Source: Sclerodactyla briareus (taxonomy: Eukaryota; Echinodermata; Holothuroidea; Dendrochirotida; Sclerodactylidae). Taken from it: a DNA stretch of 64,000 nucleotides. Positions 26,001 through 38,000 of this stretch are shown here, piece by piece. The notes under the pieces are model-generated. The model was not told the origin of the DNA, did no database searches, and saw nothing but the letters and a program-made list of their open reading frames with translations. The position numbers were made by a program, and so were the translations under genes. The stretch lies in NCBI GenBank assembly GCA_026419785.1, contig JAODTK010005634.1, positions 620,001-684,000 on the forward strand, in the 5' to 3' direction. Each line of letters opens with the position of its first letter. Position 1 is the stretch's first letter.

Positions 26001-29000
26001 AATGTCCTCATCCGATGATGTATGAGAATGCAGCTTACAAGAACAGCCACTTGACCACACAAGGAATGCTAAAGTGCTAAAGTGCAACCACCTTGGGCCA
26101 CATGAGAAATGAGCAGGGTGAAAACTTGGTATCAGATGTTCACACAGGTATGTTTTGCACCAGGGACCTCTGCACTGCAGTCAGACACTCTACCAATGTG
26201 GCAGATCATATATAGATTTATATCATGACCACTATTATTTGTGTGTGAATGGCGCAATTGAAATTGCATTGGAGTTCTTTTTAATCATTTTCTAATGGAC
26301 TGGCGCAATTGAAATTGCATTGGAGTTCTTTTTAATCATTTTCTAATGGACTGGCACAATTGAAATTGCATTGGAGCTATTTTTCATTGCTTCTAATGGA
26401 CTGGCGCAATTGAAATTGCATTGGAGCTCTTTGTAATCGTTTTCTAATGGACTGGCGCAATTGAATTTGCATTGGAGCTCTTTTCAATCGTTTTCTAATG
26501 GACTGGCACAATTGAAATTGCATTGGAGCTATTTTTTATCGTTTTCTAATGGATACAGTGTGACCTGGCCTCAACCTCACTGGGAACAGAGGATGAAAAT
26601 AGAACTAATTGATGTATGGAAAGAGCTCCCTTCCAGTTCTAATACCACAGAGCCCCTCAATGGGCAACACCTACTCCTGCAAAAGCTGCTTCCCACAGTG
26701 GGCAGGACCACAAGCCAATGGTACCCTTATGAAGATCAAATGAGGACTGCACTACCATCTTCTGCGATTTATAATGGTTTTTCCTCTTTGCGGTGTCCTG
26801 CTGGCTGCGGTCTTGGCCTGCTTTGCCCCCTTGGTCTTTCTTCTCCTTACCAGTGGTGGCGACGCCCTGCCCCCTCCCAGCGATGTAACCACGGCAGTGC
26901 TGCTCCCGCACTTGCATTCTTGCTGTAAAAGAATAAGAAAGTGCAAAGAATAATCTCTCGAATTTTTGGATGCGATTGGTGCAAAAATTGCCTTCAGATG
27001 GGGTCAAGTTATCTCTGTTGCACATAAAGAGATAATGGATATTCCCACCAGACTCCTTTATTCCCCCCCCCCTCCTTTTGCCCCGTCCTCAACATAACAG
27101 AGGTCGCAAGGTCCAGCCAGGCTCAGTCATCGAAACAGAACAAGCACTGGTCTCGGTTTTTAAGAGTGCATGAAATGAAATGATGACATCAAACATTCCA
27201 AAGTGAAATGAATACAATTCTAGTCAGGATAAAATGTTGAAAACTGAAACATGGATGAATTCTGGGATTGATGGCACATGTACAATGTTATAGTGGATAT
27301 TTTGATTGCATTTGGCTCTAGTGACATCTTTGGATTTCTGCTACAATAAGGCTGTGGAGCTTGCAATGTAATGAAGGTTTCACCCATTTAATCCAAATAC
27401 TCATCAATGTTAGGCACTCCCGATAGGGGTTGAAAATGCGAGGTCATGAAATTGTCACACTTGGTGAAACTCCAAAAAATCAACCGCTCTCGGATCGCAA
27501 CAATTGAAAGTTGTAGATGAGAATAGGAAAAAGAATAGATAACTGAATTCCGCTCATTATGACGAAACCGTTTTATTATGACAATGTTTCGAGACTGTTC
27601 AAGAGCCCGGTTGCATTCCATCACTTCAGGCGAGCATCCTTGCAGAGAGCAGTAACAAAAACTGAAAAAAAAAAAGTTAGAAGTCTGTAGTTATTTATGA
27701 CCATGTCGGAAGAGGTAAGGACAACAGCTTGTCCCAGTTGTTTACGTACAGAGCAGCACAACTGAATTCTAATGATTTGTTATTGCCTATAAAATTTAGC
27801 GATTATTAACATTCATGTCATAGTGTCTTCATGTAAAAGCAAGCATCGTATGGATGACAGACAAGATGGACCAGCCGATGCCCCAACTCTTCACCCCACG
27901 CATGATCACCCATGAACTGCAGGCATGACAGAGTTTATATCGTGTAGAATGAAACTGTATCTATAGGTCCAACCCCATTCAAATACGATGTTTCCTATGT
28001 GGAGTGACTCGCCTTCAAGTTTGGGACCATGATGGCAGAGAATTTGGGAAGAATCCCAATTGGGCAATGATGCATGACGTTCCACCGTGGACCCCTGGGA
28101 AGGATCAAGTGTTTCATGTTTCATTTTGTTGAAAATATAACATTAGACGTTCTGTAGTTTCTCCACCAACGTACCATCAACACCTACCCACCCCTACAGC
28201 AATCCTCTACCATAACGAATGTTTTTTGAAGTGAAAATCATGTGTGCAATTTTCAATAGGGAACAAAGATTGTTTGCAGGCTTGTCCGCTTGTGCAAGTA
28301 TGACATAATTTATCATTCGGGTTTGGACCCTGGCGCATTTAGTGTTTTCTCCATCTAATATATCAGCCTCTCATAACTTCATTCCTGCAGTTTGTCCTCA
28401 CCCCCTCAATGTCCTATGTCTACTTGTAGTTAGACATGCATATACCGCCACATTATACCATAGGTTGCATTGGTCCGCTAGATTTTGAAAAAGAAGTTTA
28501 TGACTTAAGTTGTTGACACCCCCTGCCACCCCTCCATTATGGCCCCCTTCTCCATTAAGAAGATCACAGAGAATGTAAACACTATGGAATGTGAGGGGGA
28601 TCATTTCAGGGTAATTGCTGAAGTGGGCACCCAACTAAACTGTGTTGAAGGATGCGGTTGAAAAGACAGGAGTAGATAATAAGACCACTTTCCATGCTGT
28701 AGGACAGAGCTTTCCATTCTGGACCACTCAAGTTTTACCTTGGCTCTGGGATATGACCTGTCATCCCATATCAACCAGAGTCTCCCCTGTTCTCATGGGA
28801 TCCAGTCCTCCATATCAACTGGGGCCTCTTACCTGTGTCTCAAGTTAAAAGAGTTGTCCCATATCCAACTAGGTCTCGTACCCGAGTCTCTAGGTTGAAC
28901 AGTCCATCCCATATCAACCAGCCCGTCTCCTACCCGTGTATGCTGGATAAACAGTCACCATATCAACTGGAGCCTCTACGTGGTCTCAAGGTTAAAAGAG

Positions 29001-32000
29001 TTGTCCCATATCACTAGGGTCTCTCACCCGAGTCTAATAGGTTAAACAGTCATTCCCATATAAACTGGAGTCTCTTCGGTCTCTAGGTTAAACAGCCACC
29101 CCATATCAACAAGGTCTCATTCATGCGTCTCGAGGTTGAATAATTGTCTCATATCAATGAGTCTCGAACCGATCGAGAGGTTGTTAAACAGTCATCCATA
29201 TAAACTGGAGTCTCATTCCTTTGTCTCTAGGGGTTAAACGACATGCCCCATGGTCAAACGGTAAGTCTCAACCTTTGTCTCTAGTTGACAGTCATCTATA
29301 TCAACTGGGCGAACTTACCCATGTCTTTGGGTTGAACGGTCCACCCCCATTCACCTGATTCTAACCTTGTCTCCAGTGAAATTTGCATTGGATGAAATTG
29401 GAATCTAATGAGCTCTTCCAGGATGATGTTCCCTCAGTGCAACCATACCAATACTTGTACACACCTCACATACCTGCCAAGAAACAGACAGACAGATTTT
29501 GGCTAATACTACTGTGAAAAACATTATTTGAAAGAAAAGAAGAAATTAGGTGGTCAATATGAGCTCGATCCATAAGTAGGTTTACCAGGAAATCATGAGA
29601 CAACCCACTGATATACAAAGAGTACTGTATAGATACTGGAGGGGGAGGGGGGGGGGGGGGACAGTTAATGTTGGGAATAATAATTGACTAATCGGGAACC
29701 TAATGGGCCCAAAATGGCAATGAGGGTAAGGTAAGGTACAAGGAAGTCTGCTTTTTTTGTCACCCCACATAGTTAGAGGTCAACTATGCCACCCCCCTTC
29801 CCCTCCTCCTCCTATCACTTCGGTGAGCCGAGGTCAACGCCGGAAGGATGCCAAATCGGGGAAAATGTCTTGCCCCCTCTGATCAGAAGGGTGGCACATG
29901 CTGTCCCAGAGTGGACACCAGAATGTCTTGGATTCCAGTTTCTCCCTCAGTAGTATTAGAATGTTCCTTTTAACTGTAAGTGCAAAGCTACTGGTTAACA
30001 TAAACTGGCTGTTTGTCAGCCTTGTCATTCCAAGTGATAGGCATTCAAAATAATTACTGTTATTCCAGGGGCCCTGGGGGGTCTCTGAGGGGAGTGGTTA
30101 TTATTGTTCATATAGTAAGTTAATAATCAATCATTTTTCCCAGCACGTGAATTGCTATATCAACACATTTTTCATGATTACACGATGCCCGATTGTAACT
30201 TCAATTCGATCATCTTGACTGCATGGGACTCATGACTTAAACCTGTTCATGATTGACAAACAACAGAGAGAATTAACTTGTATAGCCTGAGAGAAAGCAC
30301 TGTGACATATGACACTGTAAGTGTCGGTATCCTAATGGATCAAATTATTAACTTTGAAGTAATTTATGCGATGAATAAGTACAATCTTCTAAAAGTATAC
30401 AAAAACATGCAGAAATGTACTAAATCAGATAGAAGCACACAAGCACCGACACACGACTCAGCAGCCCTAATGCAAAACACAATCCTTTATTGCCGATTTC
30501 CAACATCCCCTTGATATTTTCAGTTCTGGTGGTTCAACTATATTGATGAATTGTTTTTTGTTTTGGGCCATGGTTTTGATGTTTCAAGGTGTGGTAACGT
30601 GTTGTCACGAATATATCCATGTAAACTATATGTCTGTCTCGAAAATTAGGCTCCAAAAAATAAAATGTAGATGTTCGACTGATACTTCCCATCCATTACC
30701 TTATGGAAGTTTGACCCCCGGATTGAGTTTCAGCTGCATCAAGTGTGCAAAAAAAAAATTTCAGTAGAGTATCTACGGTAGGGTTCAGGGATTCCACACC
30801 AGGATGTGCCCAAGCCCATTCATGCTATGTGTATAACAATCGCCCTCGTGATGTGTTCGCAAGAAGCCAAAAAGGTACAGCAATAAATCATTCACTATGT
30901 AGGAGTTGCACAATCAGAGGGTTTTCATTTGGTTACAGAGGACTATATCTGGTCAATTTGAGAATCTTTCCACACACAAACCTTTACGGCTAGGTCACAA
31001 GTAACAATGAAAGCCTAATAATGACACTGAATGGAATGCCATGCTATTGCTCTAGGACACACGAGGATAGGAAAAAACAAGTCGTTAAAGCGTTAAAAGT
31101 TAATTTCTGAAAAGTGCCTCTTGTTTTTCAGGCCACGAGAGAGATTTAAAACAACCTCCTTCAAAACTGTGGGTTCATTTCATTCTGTTATGAAGAAGCA
31201 AAACATAAGATTATGCACATAGTGAGAGTGATATTGTTTGATTCTGGCAGTCCCGCTTTGTTCCATCAGTGAACATTTTTTACTCGACCTGTGAGTTTAA
31301 ACCCCAAGGCCCTCAGATTGACACAATACAATATACAGAAAGCAGTACCTTTTCAACACAAATAAAAAATAACAATCCCCTAGATTGCACCCCTCGGCCA
31401 TCCCATTACGTTTCTAAATAAACATTTGGGGGACGACAGTAAACCAAATTAAAGATGCAACGGGATGCGTGGGCATCTACAGCTCCCAAAGGCGTTTTAT
31501 GGTTTACTACCGCATCGAAACGTTTGCACAGATGGGTCGACAGAAACACAGGGCGATATATTAGCACTAACATGTGACTTCAAGGATCTACATCAGCTAA
31601 TGTAGATCTGCTTCAAGCAGCTTATTTGATGGGTTCAAATTTCAATTCGAACAAGCAAGCAATCCCCAACACAGGACTAGCCCAGTTTGACCTTGATGAT
31701 ATCAGGAAAGTGACTTTTGGGATACCACAAATGTGATTCAGAATGGCAGACTAGGAATTATGTGGCCATGGGCATGTTGAGAGTTTATTTACTGCTGAAA
31801 AGAGCTCTGTGAAAGCATGAGTACGAGACATTTCAAAGTAACTTGTACAAAGTGGTCAAACGCAACCTACTATCATAGCGACACATGACCCACCAAATTA
31901 GATAGGGAACGTAGTATTGCATAGCACATTGGCCTAACAATTTCTGCGTTTCACAGTGGTTTTTTTTCGCAGCTGTGGTTGACGAAGCGTGCCTCGCTGC

Positions 32001-35000
32001 CAGAGGAGTAGCCAGCGATGACGTTGCCAATGTCGAGATTCAGGAAGCAATGGTTAAAGTAATGTGCTGGCACTGCTGAGTAGTCCTTGTGTGCGCGGTT
32101 CCAAAAACTCCTCCACGCTGATCACCTCCCCAAGGTACGCAATGATGAAGTCGCGTGCCTATCGAGTCATAGTTGCGATCCCCATCCCCTCGTTCGTGTC
32201 TGATCATAGGAGGGTTTAGTAGTAGACCGAGGAATGGTTGACTATTGATTAATAGTAATGATATATCACGTCTTCTTGATATAGTGCCTCTGCACTGAGG
32301 GCAAGTGACCTCTGACCTTACTGCAGGTAGTAGTAGTATGGTAGTTAGTGACAGAAGAATCCACAAATTGGTGCCGGGGGTGGAGGGGGGGGGGGGGGAA
32401 GGGGGACTCGAACAATAGAGATGGAGAGCTTATAACTGTGGATTTAGGCCAGGGCATAGATCATTAATCTTAACATAAGATTATTACAAGAGCGCTCTTA
32501 GGACATGGTCCGGAGAGGCCTATTGACTCTTGGAGGCCAAACAGCTCAAGTCCTCCTCTTTCTTACCATCCATGAAAGGCAGGCAGGCAGGTTAACATAG
32601 ACCATTAGGGCAGAGGTGACACTGCTAGACAGAACTGACTTACCATTTTCTCAAAAAAACTGCACACTCCCCATTAAATGCCGTTTCTTTCCAAGGTTTG
32701 GCGTTAGCGCTACTGTGAGGCATGAGATGAGAGACAGAGAGAGAACATTAGGCTTAATGGGGACACAGGGTCCTGATTTCGCATTCGTTCAACGGTGCAA
32801 ATTCGGCGATATTGCAAAATACTGAAGAAGATTGTTGGGTACTAGGTTACTGTCAGCGGTGTGAGTTGTGTGTGAATTGATGAGATACAGCTTTGGTCTT
32901 TCAGTCAGAAATGCATAGTGACATTGCTACTACCCATTGGGCATGTGATTCTTGCATTACATTATTACCATTAGACGCAAATGCTAGCCTCCTATGTGAT
33001 GTATGGGTATATGTTAGACACACTAGTCTAAATGCATTCGTGTCTAGACCTATCTCACTTAAGTCCCCATTGGAAGTTTTCATTAGATGAAGAAAGACTA
33101 CGTTTCCTCCTAAGGTTGGAAACAGATGATCTAGGACTCAACCATGAACCTTTCCCGGGCCTGGTGCCCACTGCCTCTTCTGGAGCCGTTGGTTGGAAGC
33201 AGCGCTCGCCGCAGGGGCAGGTGATGGGGTTACACTCCTGCTGCATCAGCCCTGTCAAGCAAGAAAGGAGCTCAAGTGATTGATTGGTTGATTCATTTGA
33301 TTGCTTAATTGGTCGTTTTTAGACGTGTACTCATGTAATGCTATCGAACCTGGGCTCACAATCTGATGACTCATCAGAACTAAAGAGGCTATGACTGTGA
33401 TGAGTGTAGGTATGCTGGGGCCTGCTTGGTGCATCTCTTAGCATGGTTTTTAGAATAGTGGGAGGAGTGAGCACAGGCTTCATAGGAAATACTGAGTGTG
33501 TTCAGAAGATAAGATTGTTCAGGGGTGTGGCCAGCTAGAGAGGATGCTAGGCTGGACTACCTGAAGGCCTAGGGTTTTGGGGGTATAGCGCTAACAGCGC
33601 TGATCGGCCAACTTTCTGTCTCAACTTCTGTTTCTGACCAGCCATTTTATCTAATCTCATCAAATACACCAAAAAAAAGAACGCAGATTAGTTGTTAAGA
33701 GAAGGTTTAGAACTCATTAATTCCCCATATTGGTCTTTGGCAGATGAGAATTAATCAAATATTTACCCTAATTCTACTCAGGAACGTTGATTACTGTTCT
33801 CACTTGATCGAACGGGTTGTCTGTATTACAAGCAGTGTTTCCACTCCACTCAAAATTCAGGAAATCTGGGTGCCCCAACTTCCCCTTCAGGAATTTCCAG
33901 GAAATTAAATATCCCTCCCAGTGTGTTGATTTTCGTAATTCATGAGCTTAATCGCAAATTCCAGGATGACTGAGCCCATTTTGTAAAATTTGGGTTTTCA
34001 TTTTTAGGAGAATGATTCGAGATGTGGAAGGACAGTTAAGAGTTACCAAGAGTGTGTTCTAAAAACAAAACAGGCTGGTAAAAAACAGGTGGTGATTTTC
34101 CCCAATTATCGAAGTACAAATAGGCTTGTAGGTAACAACTTTATACTAATGAAATTGAATTTGAATAATTATGGGAATAAGGGTGCCCAGGGAGATTCAC
34201 AGAGAAAGGTAGTACTCTTGATCTCACTGCAGTGACGTACGCACAGGGGAGGAAGTTCTATAGTAAACATATGCTGGTCCATAGGTTAAAAGAAATTGCA
34301 GGAAATCTACTCGGTGTGATGAAATTCAACATACATAGCAAGATTACAATGAGTGAGGGAGCATTCTTTACAAAATGTTTTCAATCAAGTAATTGTATCT
34401 GACAGTTATACCATAACTGACATATTACATATTCTGACTTCCACTTTCGCCCTAAAATTCATCGGCAACTATAAAGAATTCAGGGAAAAAAAACAGCCTA
34501 TGATGGAAGGAAATTGTGTAATTAACCTGTTAAGACAATCCTCTACACATAGTGATCCTTTGGCGTCAGTTGGCTGCTTACAGGTACACCTCATGTTCTC
34601 CTCTGTGGTTGAAGGCTTCACATTGATATAGGACATCTGCCAAACACAAAATCACAGAAATGATCAAATTATTGGTTTGTTCGGCCAATTGTATGTCTGG
34701 AGGCTCTGGAGACTGGAGACATGATCACAACCCAATATAACTAAACAGGCATCTGTATGCTACAATGCATCCCAACAAGCTAGGATGTTCCTGTGTCCTT
34801 TTTAAGATGACCTTAACTTCAGTCAGGATTGGAATGTGATTCCCATGCAGCAAGTGTTGCTGAAATCCAGAAACTGAAAAATCTGAAAAATTTCATGATT
34901 CATGCAAATTCGACATCCGATGACCCTGAAATGACCCCCACTCCATTTATGCCTTGGTTAGTTTGGCATCTTCCTCCCAACACGGTGGTAATTTGCTAGC

Positions 35001-38000
35001 CCTGATAATAAAACATGTGTGCATAGTGCAGGGTTGCCCAAATGGACATGGTCAGGGTAATTTCATCCCCAAGACAAGAGTAGTGTTTAGGGATATTATT
35101 ATCGCAAGGGGTTTGATTGCTGCCGTACCTCCCCGGGAAACTTTTGGGCATTACTGCAATAACTCCAACACTGATTGACCCAAAACATGGCACACATGTC
35201 TGCTTTGAAGAAATCTTGGATGAAATCAGAAGTAGGCACTGCCATGAGGCTGAAGCTATCATATTGCATGAAACAAATTAAGCTCCTAGGATTTGGTATT
35301 AGACATAGATTACATTTGATCCAGATGAAAGTGGAGGTCATTTCTGAGGTCAATAATTGCATAATTTGGGCAAACTTTCAAGCCATGTCAGATTTTATTG
35401 AAAGTCATTGAATGTGGATGTCATTTGTTCCTGGCAAAAAATGGAAGCTATTCCAGGTCACCAGAGAGGTCATTCAAGGTCAGAATATGCAAACCTTCAA
35501 GTTCACTGGGATTTTTAGTTCACCACACATAGTAATGTTATGGGCATCCTACTTCCCAGCACTAAGGGCTGTGACACTCCTTAAGGTGGGGATAGAGTTT
35601 TTGTGCAACAAATGGATATTTCCCAGCTGTGCCTTCACCTCCCCCACCTTTAAACAACAGTGTAATTCACACTCCTTGGAGCGTAATTGTAGAAAGCCAG
35701 GTTGTCCCATCTACCAATTGTGGTGACAAATCAAGGGCACTAACACTGGGGTCGGGGGCCATCACCCCTCCCCCTTTCCAACTCTGTGCCTCCACGCAAC
35801 ATTTGCATATCAATGCTTTGCTCCCATCCTCCCAAGTTTCAACGGGTGGCTGCTCTCTAGCTAGTTGCAGTTACTACCACAGCTGCACATGCCACAACGT
35901 GCAGGACAACTTTGAAAACATTTTGTGAACTATTACAGGCCCGTCAGTGACACCCTCGAATGACAAAGACAAGATATGATTGGCACGAACCGAATACTTG
36001 TGAATTGTGAATGGAATTCATAGAATACTTCTGACTTCTGTGTGAATAGAATTCTTGAAGGGTGCACGAAGGGGCCATGAAAAGGTTGCTTCCTTAAGAC
36101 CCTGAATTAGAACGAACATCCGCCCAGCTGTGCGTCATGTGTTACCATCAATAACTACAGGACTCGAACAACGTAAACATAGTAGATGGAAATATTTCAT
36201 AACAATAGCACACATTGCGAGCGTTAAATCTTTCCCCACTTATCCTATTCAATTGATTAACAAGATTTTCAGACTTTGACCACTCTTGATATTGATGGAA
36301 AATTAAAAAGAAGCATTCAAGGGAGATATTTGGTGTCTTTCAAATGAGGACATGCGCAAAGCACTTCACAGATATAAAACTACTGATCACCAGGGTCTTA
36401 TTTCACCCTTACAATACAGAACACACCTCTTGCTTGCTCACTCCTGATGTATCATTTCAGTAGGTCACTTAATTTCCCATACAAATCACCCCCAGTCAAC
36501 ACAAAAAGATAGGGTTTATTTGTGCTCCGTATGAGAAAGCTGACTAATAAATTTATTTTGATGGCCCAAGCATTGGATTTCAATTTTTAATTTGACCTCT
36601 GATAGGCCTTGCTTGACCCAAAAATAATTGATGATTGTACTCATTTTGGGAAACCCACACACCCAAGTATAAGCAAACAGCCATCATGGTGGGGTCATGT
36701 ATTGTGTTGAAAATCTGGCATCACACGCTTCAACAAACACACATTGACATGACTGTATAGATTCCTTTGATTTCGCCAAGGGATCAAAAGCCAATATCAC
36801 AAACAATGTTCTAATTTAGGAACATTGTAGTAGTTCTGAATCTGATTAGTATAGAAGTCATCGGAGCAGCATACTACAGGACTGATGGTCATGATCTAAC
36901 AGCAAGGAATACAACCAAGGTTCCTGCAGATTCTGGCCAATCATTTCCATGACTTTTTCATGGTTTTTTCACGACCAAATAAAGGATCTCCATGACCTTC
37001 TCAATGACATCTCGCACAGAATTTTAAACTAAAATCTAAGAAAGAGCCAAAGCAACAACATTAAACAGAGCTGTGAGAAAGTAACATCACATCACGTCAT
37101 GAAATTTTCAAAGACTTTTTCCAGACTCAAGAACTTTTCACTGAATTTCTAAACTTCTCCAGGCCTGGATTGTAAATGACTAAAATCATGACTTTCCAGT
37201 TTTCCATGACTGCGGGAACCCTGTACAACTGTCTGTCAGCACCATGACCAGATACCACTGCACTCCCAGCAGGGTTCATCCATAGAGTATTATATAAGTG
37301 CTAGACCAATAATTTGTTTCGCCGCCCATTACAGGTCCGGGCAAAATTGACATTTGCACAGAGCTGGTTGCATCTGCGTGGGATGGCGTTGTTCAGCGTG
37401 CTATATCACGACAAAATCCCTATGCTTGGCCCGACGCAGACCACTATTTTCAAGATGCGCCCGCCCCAATCTCCCCATTATATCACAATCGCCGTAACCA
37501 GCAATAGGATACGCGCGTCTTTCACTACAGAAGCGCGTTCGAAGATTGCCCAGAGCCAGCTCCTTCCGCATGTTCCTGATGATGCGGAATTCTGTAAAAA
37601 AAAACGCAATTGATAATGGATTTATACGCCGCGTATGTTGAGCAGATAACTACAAAGTTGTGATATATGTTTGTGTATGATGTAGGCTCTTTCTTTACGC
37701 AACACGTGACGAACAGTCTGCACCCTAGTTCTTAATTATGCTCCATGGGTTCATCTTACCTAATTTGTGCTTGCAAAAGATCATAAAACAGATTCTCATC
37801 TTCTTCATTCACTAGGCTCAGCATACAGCAGATGAGATAAGAAATACCTCCCTTTTCCAGAAAACTGCTATAACCAATCTGTTAAGACTTACATGGTCCC
37901 AGTTGAAGATGGCAGCCAAAAAGGACAATCAATCAAAATAGCAGATATCCAGAGACATTAACAATATTGTGCATGTGGGTGACAAAACGCATCTGGTCTG

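Noticed and set aside
25719-26087. 122-residue minus frame with [15 protein letters not shown] repeats
   Set aside because: Translation of the 20-bp minisatellite.
26461-26928. 155-residue plus frame starting in the 51-bp repeat
   Set aside because: It is the antisense shadow of the post-SET exon joined to repeat translation.
31833-31938. Continuation of the SET exon frame ([10 protein letters not shown]...) as coding
   Set aside because: Does not match the family after C-E-x-Q-K and a GTTAGG donor precedes it; treated as intron.
33585-33610. Short palindrome agcgctaacagcgct
   Set aside because: Single small inverted repeat in an intron; expected by chance.
37314-37613. 99-residue plus-strand open frame
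   Set aside because: No recognisable domain, no splice or promoter support, and inside an ASH1L intron.
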